From contig NZ_FSQW01000001.1 of the NCBI RefSeq assembly GCF_900128895.1, positions 1,426,001 to 1,490,000 on the forward strand: a DNA stretch of 64,000 nt. The letters run 5' to 3'. The position numbers and the translations under genes were made by a program. Shown here piece after piece: positions 54,669 to 63,556 of the stretch (within the stretch, counting starts at the first letter, position 1; the number at the start of each line of letters is the position of its first letter). This stretch comes from Parasphingorhabdus marina DSM 22363 (GTDB lineage Bacteria; Pseudomonadota; Alphaproteobacteria; Sphingomonadales; Sphingomonadaceae). The notes under the pieces were generated by a model that did no database searches, was not told where the DNA came from, and worked only from the letters and a program-made list of their open reading frames with translations.

Positions 54669-56606
54669 ATGCCGGACAACGACTTTCCAGACCGCGCGCG
54701 GGAAACCACCGTATTTTTTAGCTATTCCCGCACGGATCAGAAAGAAGCCCGGGCGATCATAAACTTGCTTGAACGGGCGGGCTTTGCGGTGTGGTGGGAC
54801 GGCTTGCTGGAGGGTGGCGAACGCTTTGCCAATGCGACAGAGGCCGCCCTGGATCGCGCCAGGGCGGTTGTTGTTCTCTGGTCGAAGACATCGGTCAACT
54901 CACATTGGGTTCATGATGAATCGACCCGCGGGCGGGATAGCGGCCGCCTTGTCCCTCTGTCACTGGATGGCAGCGAGCCGCCGCTCGGCTTCGGCCAGTT
55001 CCAGTGCATTGATATCTCCAGGTCCCGGATTGACGCCAATGATGGAGAAATCGAAAAGATGCTGCGGGCAGTTGCGGCGCTCCATGATGGCGGGGAATTG
55101 CCCGCCAATCACGATCTACTGGCTCATCCTGTTCCGAACCGGCGCAATCTGCTCATCGGTGGCGGTGTGGCCGCCATGGCGGCTGCGGGGCTGACAACGT
55201 GGCTCATTGATCCTTTTTCCGGATCATCACCAGACAATGGCGTGGCGGTTCTGCCATTTGAAAATCTGAGCGGTGACCCGGAGCAAAATTACTTCTCTGA
55301 CGGTCTGACGTCTGAGATCAGAACGCAATTGTCGCGGAACAAATTGCTGCAGGTCGTCGGACAGACGTCTTCGGACGAATTTCGCGGGCACCAGGGTGGT
55401 GCGGAGGAAATTGCGGACAAACTTGGCGTGACATTTCTCCTCGATGGCAATGTACAAAAGGCGGGGGACCGGGTTAAAATCACTGCAGATTTGAGCGACG
55501 GGCGCACCGGGGCGAGCAGATGGAGTCAAAGCTTCGAGCGGCCGTTGACCGATATATTCGAGGTGCAATCCGAAATTGCCGTAGCGGTTGCAACATCACT
55601 GGCAGCGGTCATGGACGATGGCCCCGCAATTGACCGGACCACACAGGTTGGAGGAACGAACAGCATTGCCGCTTTTGATGCCTATCTTCGCGGCAAGGAG
55701 CTTTACGAGGCGGCAATCGATGAGCAGTCCGATCGCGAGGCGCTTGCGAAATTTGACGAGGCTCTTGCGATTGATCCGGAATATGCCAGTGCGGCGGCCG
55801 CGCGGTCCCGGACTCTTGCGGTTATCGGCAATCTTTATGCCGACTTCGAAGAGCGCGTACGTCTTTACGACGAGGCAGTTCTTGCCGCGCGCAAGGCAAC
55901 CGAATTGGTGCCGGATCTGGCGGCGGGTCATTCTGCGCTAGGGTTTGCGCTGGCGTCTGGCAAACTCGATATGAAGGCCGCCCGCGTGCCCTATGAACGG
56001 ACCTACGCGCTGGGCATTGGCGATGCTGATCAGCTCAGTCGCTATGCAACTTTCAAATCCCGGCTGCGCGACTATCCTGCGGCCAGCGCGGCGATAAGTC
56101 GCGCATCAAAACTGGACCCCCTCAATTCGAGAGCCTTTCGCGCCATGGGTGACATTCACTATTTTGGACAAAAATATGAACTGGCAATGAGTGCATATAG
56201 ACGGGCAATTGGGCTCAATCCGGATATCGGCAACTATTATTCACTGCTGGGTTTCGCACAGCTGATGCTCGGACAGCTGGATGCGGCCGACGAGTCCTTC
56301 TCCAACAAGATGAGCAAAGTTCGGCGCCTGCCAGGTTATGCCATTATTGCGCACAAACGAAATGACCGGTCGGGGGCGGAAGCGGCGCTGGCCGAGCTGC
56401 AGGCGGAATATGGAGACAAAAGCCATTACCAATATGCGCAGGTTTATGCGCAATGGGGTGACACCACTCGATCATTGGCCGCGTTGGATGCGGCCTGGCA
56501 ATTGCGCGATGCGGGACTGACCGCGCTATATGCCGATCCACTGCTCGCTCCCGTTCGCGAAGAGCCGGAATATATCAAACTGGTAAAAACCATGGGTTTC
56601 ATCTAA
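54669..56606 (+). CDS. TIR domain - membrane helix - TolB-like domain - TPR protein
   Basis: 645 residues. The N-terminal TIR domain (about 10-130) has VFFSYSRTDQKEA, FAVWWDGLLEGGERF and VVVLWSKTSVNSHWVHDES, the last giving a Glu at the place of the TIR active site. A membrane helix follows (LLIGGGVAAMAAAGLTTWLI, about 157-176). Next is a TolB_N/FlgO-like domain (VAVLPFENLSGDPEQNYFSDG), then TPR-type repeats to the end. The TIR would be cytoplasmic and the TolB/TPR part periplasmic. The architecture resembles adenylate-cyclase-type and CadC-type regulators whose output domain is replaced by TIR. Start at 54669 chosen to begin just before TIR; a TTG at 54648 is possible. Confidence 0.88.
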   Translation: MPDNDFPDRARETTVFFSYSRTDQKEARAIINLLERAGFAVWWDGLLEGGERFANATEAALDRARAVVVLWSKTSVNSHWVHDESTRGRDSGRLVPLSLDGSEPPLGFGQFQCIDISRSRIDANDGEIEKMLRAVAALHDGGELPANHDLLAHPVPNRRNLLIGGGVAAMAAAGLTTWLIDPFSGSSPDNGVAVLPFENLSGDPEQNYFSDGLTSEIRTQLSRNKLLQVVGQTSSDEFRGHQGGAEEIADKLGVTFLLDGNVQKAGDRVKITADLSDGRTGASRWSQSFERPLTDIFEVQSEIAVAVATSLAAVMDDGPAIDRTTQVGGTNSIAAFDAYLRGKELYEAAIDEQSDREALAKFDEALAIDPEYASAAAARSRTLAVIGNLYADFEERVRLYDEAVLAARKATELVPDLAAGHSALGFALASGKLDMKAARVPYERTYALGIGDADQLSRYATFKSRLRDYPAASAAISRASKLDPLNSRAFRAMGDIHYFGQKYELAMSAYRRAIGLNPDIGNYYSLLGFAQLMLGQLDAADESFSNKMSKVRRLPGYAIIAHKRNDRSGAEAALAELQAEYGDKSHYQYAQVYAQWGDTTRSLAALDAAWQLRDAGLTALYADPLLAPVREEPEYIKLVKTMGFI

Positions 56607-56639
56607 ACGAGATCAGGAACTTTGAGGGGGACCAGAACT

Positions 56640-56909
56640 ATGCGTAAAACCACAATGGCAGCAATATTGATATCAGCATCCTTGGGCCTGTCGGCCTGTC
56701 AGGAACCGGCCACAGACGGTGATGTCACGGAAGAGGATCGTACGACAGGAGAGGATGATCGCACGGGTGAGGATGATCGGACAGGTGAAGACGATCGCAC
56801 CGGCGAAGATGACCGCACCGGCGAAGATGACCGGACGGGCGAGGATGATCGTACCGGCGAGGATGATCGTACCGGCGAGGATGATCGTACCGGCGAGGAT
56901 GATCGGTAA
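56640..56909 (+). CDS. Small lipoprotein with nine TGEDDR hexapeptide repeats
   Basis: 89 residues. Signal peptide with lipobox LSAC, lipid Cys at residue 20. After QEPATDGDVTEEDRT the whole mature protein is nine exact TGEDDR hexapeptides. It is highly acidic, with one Arg per unit. The ATG has GAGGGGG about 9 bases upstream. It follows the TIR gene by 33 bp and ends facing the trypsin/caspase operon (64-bp gap). I do not recognise a family. Each repeat gives an Asp-Arg-Thr site, suited to Arg-specific proteases such as the trypsin and caspase-like proteins next door; alternatively it may bind cations. Confidence 0.75.
   Translation: MRKTTMAAILISASLGLSACQEPATDGDVTEEDRTTGEDDRTGEDDRTGEDDRTGEDDRTGEDDRTGEDDRTGEDDRTGEDDRTGEDDR
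56745..56906 (+). repeat. Nine tandem 18-bp units coding TGEDDR
   Basis: Units vary at synonymous positions (ACA/ACG/ACC, GAG/GAA, GAT/GAC, CGC/CGG/CGT) while the peptide is invariant. The last units are nearly identical to one another, so recent slippage at the 3' end sits on an older array held constant at the protein level. Confidence 0.9.
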
Positions 56910-56973
56910 GCGCCATTTGGTAGACTGGACGCCAAGACTTGTCTCGCCTGGTGTCAACAAGTTGCCGGGCCAG

Positions 56974-58104
56974 CTATTCCTGCACGGCTGCCGGCCAACG
57001 GATCACGGCAGCAGGCTGGGCTTTCTGCATCGCTGCTCTGATCCACTCGACATAATGTGATACGCGGACATAGACGGCGGGGATTTCCGGCGCCCCGCAT
57101 CCTTTGCCACGTGAAACGATACCGACAAGCGTTCGCTTGTTGCCATCGTCAAGTCGGGTCAGCGGACCACCGCTATCTCCCTGACAGCTGTCTTTTGCCG
57201 AGCCTGGGCTCCCGTCCGAAATAACTGCACCGGCACACAGGCTTCCGGCACCAAAGTCGCGATAATGCTCCTGACAAATGGCATCATCCAGATAATTGAT
57301 CGTAAGTTGTTGTAACGCGGCCGGTTTTCGTTGCAGCTCGCCCTGGCTATCACGCAGCCGTTGAAAATCCCGGTTCGCATTTCGCTGTCCCATATAGCCC
57401 CAGCCAGTAACTCTCAGGTCCTCCCGTGTCTCGAAATCGCGATCGGTGGGGTTCATTACATCGATTGCGGCGAGGCGGCCTTGTGCGACCAGGTCGGCCA
57501 GACGGGATTGAGTCTCGGTATCGTTACTCAGCTTGATCAATGCGATATCGGCCATTTTTGCGGTTCGACTGTAATTTCCGTGGATTACCACGGCATCCAC
57601 AGCGAACCGGCTATCCGCGGCTGTCAGATTTTGGGTGCCCAATATCAGGTAACGATCATTGACCGCATCGCCTTTGCTGCCATCCGGGGCGGATACCCTG
57701 TCCACGCAATGTGCGGCGGTGACGATCCAGCCATCGCCAATATAAGATCCGCCACATTTGTGCGCGAGCTCGAACTCCTCTCGTTCTTCCAAATAATTTT
57801 TGCATTCATCGCCTTGTTCCAGTCTGGCATCGAAGGCGCGTTCAGCCTGACTATATTCCGGCGCGGACATGATCGCGATCTGCCAGGGAGCTGACCCGGG
57901 TTTGGCGGGCTTGCCCCCGACAATGCGGCCGCCGCCATCCTTTTCCAACCGCGCCTTGCAGCGTTCTGAACGACTGGTTTTCGCCGTCTTTGTTGTTGAT
58001 TCCAAATCATTTCCGGAAGGCGAAGGTTTCGGATCACATCCGCTCAGGGCGATAATCAAAAGGGATGGCACAAAAATTCGGATCAGTCCTGGCCGGGTCT
58101 TCAT
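56974..58104 (-). CDS. Trypsin-like serine protease zymogen, lipoprotein
   Basis: 376 residues (numbers below count from the GTG two codons upstream of the chosen ATG). Lipobox ALSGC, lipid Cys 25. A propeptide ends at R62 with IVGG following, the classic trypsin activation site. The triad is H134 (TAAHC), D188 (DIALI) and S313 (GDSGGP). D307, six residues before the Ser, predicts cleavage after Arg or Lys. An insert of about 40 residues lies before the His block. The ATG at 58104 has GAGG 5 bases upstream and is 7 bp behind the caspase stop. It would be tethered in the periplasm or outer membrane and stay inactive until cut at R62. Confidence 0.93.
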   Translation of the reverse strand: MKTRPGLIRIFVPSLLIIALSGCDPKPSPSGNDLESTTKTAKTSRSERCKARLEKDGGGRIVGGKPAKPGSAPWQIAIMSAPEYSQAERAFDARLEQGDECKNYLEEREEFELAHKCGGSYIGDGWIVTAAHCVDRVSAPDGSKGDAVNDRYLILGTQNLTAADSRFAVDAVVIHGNYSRTAKMADIALIKLSNDTETQSRLADLVAQGRLAAIDVMNPTDRDFETREDLRVTGWGYMGQRNANRDFQRLRDSQGELQRKPAALQQLTINYLDDAICQEHYRDFGAGSLCAGAVISDGSPGSAKDSCQGDSGGPLTRLDDGNKRTLVGIVSRGKGCGAPEIPAVYVRVSHYVEWIRAAMQKAQPAAVIRWPAAVQE

Positions 58105-58111
58105 GATCACC

Positions 58112-60133
58112 TCAGTTCACTACTGCTGAAGCCACGACCGCCGACCAGTTGCCGATTTCGGAAACCTCCGGATCGCGGGTTCCCTGGCTGGCGGAACAGA
58201 GCAGTTTTTCGAGCGGGGAGCTGCAAATGTCGATATTCCTGATTCCGCTCCCGCTTTGCTGAAATGCGTCAACCCGGATGCGTTCTTCGCTGGCAATTGT
58301 GATGAACCGATAGGGTCCTGGAACCTGGAAAGATATCGGGCCTCGGCGATAAGGACGGTTGGGTTCAATTTTCTGATCTATTTCGCCGGGTCGCGGCAAC
58401 ACCAGCACAACGCCGTTCTTGGGATCAATGGCCAATAGGTAGATAAACGCCGGTCTGTCGCCACGATTGATGACGGTGGCTATGGTTTTCTCTTTCAGAT
58501 CGATGTGTCTTACACCGCCATTTTCAAGTGATGGACAACTGGAGGGGCGGTATCCCTCGGCTGCAATGCAGAAGTCCACGGCACCAAAATGCGTTTGTGC
58601 CTGGCGTGTCGGGCTGGTCGTGCGCAAGGCGAGTAGCTGGTCCACGCGCGCGATCTTTTTCAGCTCCGCTTCCAGCCTGGCGGGAAAACCCGCATCTTCG
58701 ATCTCGCCAAGGTCGGCGATTTTCGTGCCGTCATTGGCCTGCAATCTGGCGTGCCCGGGAATTTCCTCTGATCCGACAATGTGAATGGTGCCGGCTCGTG
58801 TGATATCGACAAAGTTCATGGCAGTAATTGCCAGCTGCACACGGTCACCCCCATCATTAGCCGGTATTTGGTTGCTGATTTTCAATATGTCCGGTGCGAA
58901 GAAATGGGCGGTTTCTTCGGCATAGATTTTCTCCGGAAGCTTGTCCGATGATCCCGGCGTGATTCTGACTCGCGCGGAATTCGGGCCAAGTTCGATGATT
59001 TGCCCGGTCGCCAATTGGGCGTTTCTGTCGACCGCATCCTGTTGCGTTGCATAAAATGCAAAAGCTGATCCCACGGTCATACCAGACAGGGACCCGGCGA
59101 GCAGTTGGACTTCGCCGTCCCGGTTCTCTGCCTCAAACAGGATGGTAGACCGCGCGCGCGCGCCCCAGGCGGCCGTCAATTCTCCTTCTGCGGATGGCGT
59201 CTGAGAGGAATGCCCATTTCGTGACACCCTCAGCTGGACCTCCGCAATAATATCTCCGAATGTTGCATGGCGCATCGCAGGCATGCGCAGTGTTTCGATC
59301 AATGCGCTGGTGAAGACTCCCGCGCGTCGCCCGATCGATCCATTGACGGTTTCCTGCGCTTCTTCGCCATCTTGCGCGGCGGCGAGATGCACCCAATAGC
59401 CATCGCCCGATCCCGCCACCGGTGGGCGGCTTGCCTGATCTTGCGGCGGACCACCGGACAAGGGTGGAACGCTGCGCGACTGTCCGTTGGCGCCATCGCG
59501 TGTGGCGGTGGCGGAATTGCAGCTGTCGAAAATTGAGACAAAATATATGCCCGCAGCGGTGGCACGGTCCTTTATTTGCTTGAGCTCAATATCGAAAATT
59601 TCACCGGCCGACCCGTTTGGATTGCGGGCATCATAGGGCAGGATCGTGCCATTATATCCCGTATCCTGATCATAATTTTCATCATCCTGATATTGTGATC
59701 CATGACCGGCGAAGTAGAAAAGCAGCGTGTCGCCAGGGCTGAGCGCCGCGATCCGGGCGTCCAGTTCGTCCATTATTCTGGCGCGGGTCGCACAGGAATT
59801 GATCAATGTGGTCGACAGATGATTTGACGTTTCGCAATTTCCGTCGCCGGATCGATCAAATTCGACTGCGTAAATTTCCCGAAACGCGTCTTTGAAGCGC
59901 AAGACATCGCCAACCGCCCCCTGCAAATCTTCAAATTCCGAGGAGCGCAGGTTTGTCCTTGAAAACTGATAAGTATCAACCCCGACAAACAGGGCGTTGA
60001 GATTGGTCAATTGGGTATCGATGCTCTTCGTGCCGATCGGCTTGTCGTCGTTTGATTTTGACCAGAAACCGGAACAGCCAGACAGGGCCATTACGGACAG
60101 CAACAGCAACGGCAGGGCGAACCAGTTTTTCAT
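58112..60133 (-). CDS. Caspase-like (C14) lipoprotein with C-terminal DUF4384 domain
   Basis: 673 residues. Lipobox ALSGC, lipid Cys20. The caspase-like domain spans about 45-320, with catalytic H144 (YFAGHGSQ) and C205 (FDSCNSA), as in bacterial metacaspase-type peptidases, which usually cut after Arg or Lys. A beta-rich middle follows. The C-terminus (about 545-645) has the DUF4384 pattern VINRGDRPAFIYLLAIDPKNG then RFITIASEER. The ATG overlaps the upstream caspase gene stop (ATGA) and the trypsin gene follows by 7 bp, so the three are translated together. Being lipid-anchored, it probably works outside the cytoplasm, unusual for caspases. Confidence 0.92.
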   Translation of the reverse strand: MKNWFALPLLLLSVMALSGCSGFWSKSNDDKPIGTKSIDTQLTNLNALFVGVDTYQFSRTNLRSSEFEDLQGAVGDVLRFKDAFREIYAVEFDRSGDGNCETSNHLSTTLINSCATRARIMDELDARIAALSPGDTLLFYFAGHGSQYQDDENYDQDTGYNGTILPYDARNPNGSAGEIFDIELKQIKDRATAAGIYFVSIFDSCNSATATRDGANGQSRSVPPLSGGPPQDQASRPPVAGSGDGYWVHLAAAQDGEEAQETVNGSIGRRAGVFTSALIETLRMPAMRHATFGDIIAEVQLRVSRNGHSSQTPSAEGELTAAWGARARSTILFEAENRDGEVQLLAGSLSGMTVGSAFAFYATQQDAVDRNAQLATGQIIELGPNSARVRITPGSSDKLPEKIYAEETAHFFAPDILKISNQIPANDGGDRVQLAITAMNFVDITRAGTIHIVGSEEIPGHARLQANDGTKIADLGEIEDAGFPARLEAELKKIARVDQLLALRTTSPTRQAQTHFGAVDFCIAAEGYRPSSCPSLENGGVRHIDLKEKTIATVINRGDRPAFIYLLAIDPKNGVVLVLPRPGEIDQKIEPNRPYRRGPISFQVPGPYRFITIASEERIRVDAFQQSGSGIRNIDICSSPLEKLLCSASQGTRDPEVSEIGNWSAVVASAVVN

Positions 60134-63100
60134 TTCATATTGGTCCGCAAAATGATCGGGCTGGCGAGAATGTTGAAGTCAAACAGCGACGGCTTCTGAA
60201 TTCGCTTTTCCGTCTGGCTGTCTTGCAGATCATGGAATACCACTGCGTCGCTGCGAATGCCCTCGACGCGGGCATCAACTTGCAACGCGGGGAGGCGCTG
60301 CACCGCATAATTCAGCCATTCGGCAAGTTCAATCTTGCGATCTGAATCGAGATCAGCCTTGCCACCCTTTTCCCCCAGTCCTTCCGCCGCCAGGACGTAG
60401 GTGAGAAGGCCTTGTTTGAGATTGGCATCTTCCAGCGCCACATCATCAGCCTGAGTCGCCGTCAGAATCCGCACACCCTTGTCGAAAGCGAGCTGACCCA
60501 GTCCCGGATCACCCATCGGGCCCGGTTTGAAGCTGCCATTTTCAACACTGGCGGCGGAGTGGCAAGCATCGACAATCAGGGTCATAGCGCCGGCATCTAT
60601 GTCGGTCATCCAGTTGGCCAGCTCCCGCGAGGAAACCAGGCCTTCGGCTTCAGGTGTTCCATCTTGTTGCTTCCAGGAAGCCTGGGAAGTGACGAGGTAA
60701 AACTCCCCCGTTCGATCGGTCCAGCCATGTCCCGCATAGCTGAAGATAATGAGATCATCGGGTGTCGCCTTTTCCAGATTGGCAGCATTTATTCCCAGCG
60801 CGTCCAGTCGTTTCCTTGCCTCGCTCCCATCTAACCCGGAGAGCAGTGAAAGAAGATCCCGGATGATTTGTTTGGAGACATATTTCGGTGCACCAGCGCG
60901 CTGATCCCCGGGGTTCGGGCCGACAGTGCGGATCGTCAATTGCCGGGTATCATAGCCTGGGATATCCGACAGCCTGTCACTTAGGAGGATCGCGTCATTT
61001 CCGGCAAAATTCAAATTGAGGCGCTGTTCCTGATAGTGATCAATGCCGATCGTCAGGACATAGGCTCGCGGTTGCCTCGCGGGCAGGGGAGGGCGCTCGT
61101 ATTGATAGGCAGCCGTTTCGCTCTTGATCCGATCTTCGTTAAAGGCATAGGCGGTGATGAGTTGTGACAGGTCTTCCGGTCTGGAACCGGTTGGAAGGGT
61201 TACGGTCTTCTGCAAGCGATAGCGGCCGTCCGAGATTTTTGTAACGGCCTTGGATGCGGCATGCGCCGATCGCCAGCTCGCGATGGAATTCTGTGAGCGT
61301 TGATCGGTTTCGACAGAACGAAAAACAAGCTGGTGATTGCGAAAAATGCGTGGATCAAAGACGCCGCTGGTCCCGGTATCCGGTTTTCCTGTTTCATTTA
61401 TTTCAATGGTGACGATCGCTTCAGCGGAATTCTCTCCCGGCGCGACATTGACAATATCCACCTGGGGCAGCCGGCGATTAAGCTCCACAATTGGTCTGAC
61501 CGGGTCGAAACTGTTCGCGCAATTGCCGGCAACGCGGCAGCTGATCCACCTTTCGGTCAAACCGGGTGCGAAATAGTCACGACTGAACGCATCTGGATTG
61601 AGCGATGTAAATGGCTGATCCGGGACCAGCCAGCGAAACCTGGCGTTATAGGGATGGATATTGCTGTCATAGCGGCCGTCGGGAGTCACCGCCAGAAAAC
61701 CCTGATCGGCAAAGAAATAGGTGGTGAGCACAACCGACCAGTTCCTGGTATCCCAAATCCGCAGCCCGTCCTCAGCCGAAAAGGCCCAGAACAGGGGTTT
61801 GTCCGGGAAAAATCCGCCGCCCGATACATTGCCGAATTCGAGCGCCGGTAAGGTCTCTCCGGTTTCAAAATCAAAAAGACTTATCGCGTCATCATATTCG
61901 CCGGCCACAGCCAGAATTGCCCCGTGTCGCTCCAAAACGGTTGTGTCCAGTGATGTGAGCGACGTCGGACCCCATTTATCCTCATCAACCCGCCATATGA
62001 AAACTCTGCCATTGCTGGAAACTAAAAGGCTGTTGCCATCGGGTGCAAAGGCCATGTTGGCTATGGAAGAAATATCCTTGAAGGACTTGGAGAATAACGG
62101 CTCGCCGGTGCGGGAATCCAGAATATGGCCGACAATTTGCCGATTTTCGCGTTGTACGACAACCGCTAACCTCCGCCCATCGGCTGACAATGCAAGCAGA
62201 TCGACAAACGCTCCCTCAGGTATCTCCAGAGAACCAAAAGCCTCCCAGATTTCTTTTTTGGCGTCATATTTTTGAAGCCCGACATCATCGTTGTCGACGG
62301 TACGACAATTCGCAAGACCAGCGCCAACAAAGCCGTGATCGGGAGCAGGCATCATGTAGCAGCGCGCCTCAACTTTATCTTCGATTTTCCCACTGGCGAC
62401 ATCCACGATAACTGCGTCAGGAGGAGGACCAAGATTTTCCTCATCTTCTCCCACACGATCACCACTCGAGGAAATCTGGGTTACAACCAGCTCGTTGTCC
62501 GATATCCAGTTGGTCTGATTGTAATCACCTATAATTCTGACCTGTTGCGCAAATTTGGCGGATTGGATGTCGTAGATTTCGATGATCGAAACGTCTGCAT
62601 CATAGTCAGAGTCATAGTCCATCTTGTCATTGCTCATCGCCACCCAGCGTCCCTCGGGAGACATGGAGGCCGCATCGAATTTGGCCAGTCGGTCATGCGT
62701 CAATTCGCGCTCTTCTCCGTCCGATTCACTGACCAGCAACAGGCCTCCAGCATCTGCGCCAGGATTGAATTCGGCCTCCACAATGGGTTTCCTGTGCAAC
62801 GACCAAATTCCATCGTGCGAATTGGGCAAAGCCGGTAAATGAGCGTTGGCATATCGGACAGCTTCTTCGAAGCTTTGCGGTTCCTCGTCCGCTTCGTCAT
62901 ACACGCACATCGTGTCACTATCTTCATAGAGCACCTGGAGCGCTTCGCGTACACATTCAATATCATTTCCGTCCCAGATGATTTCGTCATTCGGCGCGGC
63001 TATCGCGGTTACCTTCCGGCTGTGCAGATCAAGAGAATATCTTCGATTGCGGGCGGGACTGTACTTTTCGTCCTTTCCAAATTTGGCGGTTACGGCATCA

Positions 63101-63462
63101 ATTATCGCCGTCTGTCCGTCCTCAGATACCTCGATTGAGCGAAGCGCCATCAGTTCGCCGGTTTGCCCCTTCTCAGCCGGAAGGCGAAGGCGGTCGACAA
63201 TATGACCGTTCGCGACGTCCCATATCGTCACAGAGCGGGTAGCGCCTACTGCGGTGATTATGAACCGGTCATCGCGAGTCCAGGCCGCGACTTCGACACC
63301 ATCGGCAGGCAGGCTTTGCGGGACGACTTTTGGTTGCAGATCAATCGGGGCCTGACCGAATTCCGGTTCTGTGGAACAGGCCACAAAAAGGGGAAGGGTT
63401 GCGACGAGCAACAGCCGCAACAAACGCCTGACATATGGATAGCACTCTGGATCAGTTGCCAT
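60130..63462 (-). CDS. WD40-like propeller/caspase (C14) lipoprotein
   Basis: 1110 residues. A hydrophobic N-terminus with lipobox-like FVAC suggests lipid Cys29. Residues about 50-600 form WD40-like blades (VEVAAWTRDDRFIITA, SVTIWDV, VFIWRVDED, LRIWDTRNWS). A linker region holds PLPARQPRAYVL. The caspase-like domain runs from about 799 to the end, with catalytic H912 (YAGHGWTD) and C967 (VDACHSAAS). WD40 plus caspase is known in bacterial signalling proteins; the propeller would sense or recruit. The ATG at 63462 follows AAGGTG. First gene of the WD40-caspase, caspase-DUF4384, trypsin operon. Confidence 0.92.
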   Translation of the reverse strand: MATDPECYPYVRRLLRLLLVATLPLFVACSTEPEFGQAPIDLQPKVVPQSLPADGVEVAAWTRDDRFIITAVGATRSVTIWDVANGHIVDRLRLPAEKGQTGELMALRSIEVSEDGQTAIIDAVTAKFGKDEKYSPARNRRYSLDLHSRKVTAIAAPNDEIIWDGNDIECVREALQVLYEDSDTMCVYDEADEEPQSFEEAVRYANAHLPALPNSHDGIWSLHRKPIVEAEFNPGADAGGLLLVSESDGEERELTHDRLAKFDAASMSPEGRWVAMSNDKMDYDSDYDADVSIIEIYDIQSAKFAQQVRIIGDYNQTNWISDNELVVTQISSSGDRVGEDEENLGPPPDAVIVDVASGKIEDKVEARCYMMPAPDHGFVGAGLANCRTVDNDDVGLQKYDAKKEIWEAFGSLEIPEGAFVDLLALSADGRRLAVVVQRENRQIVGHILDSRTGEPLFSKSFKDISSIANMAFAPDGNSLLVSSNGRVFIWRVDEDKWGPTSLTSLDTTVLERHGAILAVAGEYDDAISLFDFETGETLPALEFGNVSGGGFFPDKPLFWAFSAEDGLRIWDTRNWSVVLTTYFFADQGFLAVTPDGRYDSNIHPYNARFRWLVPDQPFTSLNPDAFSRDYFAPGLTERWISCRVAGNCANSFDPVRPIVELNRRLPQVDIVNVAPGENSAEAIVTIEINETGKPDTGTSGVFDPRIFRNHQLVFRSVETDQRSQNSIASWRSAHAASKAVTKISDGRYRLQKTVTLPTGSRPEDLSQLITAYAFNEDRIKSETAAYQYERPPLPARQPRAYVLTIGIDHYQEQRLNLNFAGNDAILLSDRLSDIPGYDTRQLTIRTVGPNPGDQRAGAPKYVSKQIIRDLLSLLSGLDGSEARKRLDALGINAANLEKATPDDLIIFSYAGHGWTDRTGEFYLVTSQASWKQQDGTPEAEGLVSSRELANWMTDIDAGAMTLIVDACHSAASVENGSFKPGPMGDPGLGQLAFDKGVRILTATQADDVALEDANLKQGLLTYVLAAEGLGEKGGKADLDSDRKIELAEWLNYAVQRLPALQVDARVEGIRSDAVVFHDLQDSQTEKRIQKPSLFDFNILASPIILRTNMK

Positions 63463-63556
63463 ATCATGTGCACCTTGCTCGCAATTTTACATGCTTTCAA
63501 ACATTGTATAGACTGTCAAGCTACGAAGACTATTCGGTTTTTTGAGGGGGAGGGCG
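63463..63556. promoter_or_regulatory. Divergent promoter gap between the caspase operon and the right-edge gene
   Basis: 94 bases that must drive both directions. Rightward, TATAGA lies about 15 bp behind TTTACA. Leftward, a TTGACA-like hexamer is visible on the minus strand within the AGACTGTCAAGC stretch. No clear operator palindrome is seen. The shared gap suggests joint control of the two sides. Confidence 0.35.

Noticed and set aside
56745-56906. CRISPR array or VNTR of non-coding DNA
   Set aside because: The 18-bp units have no spacers, are in frame, code an invariant hexapeptide after a lipoprotein signal, and no cas genes are present.
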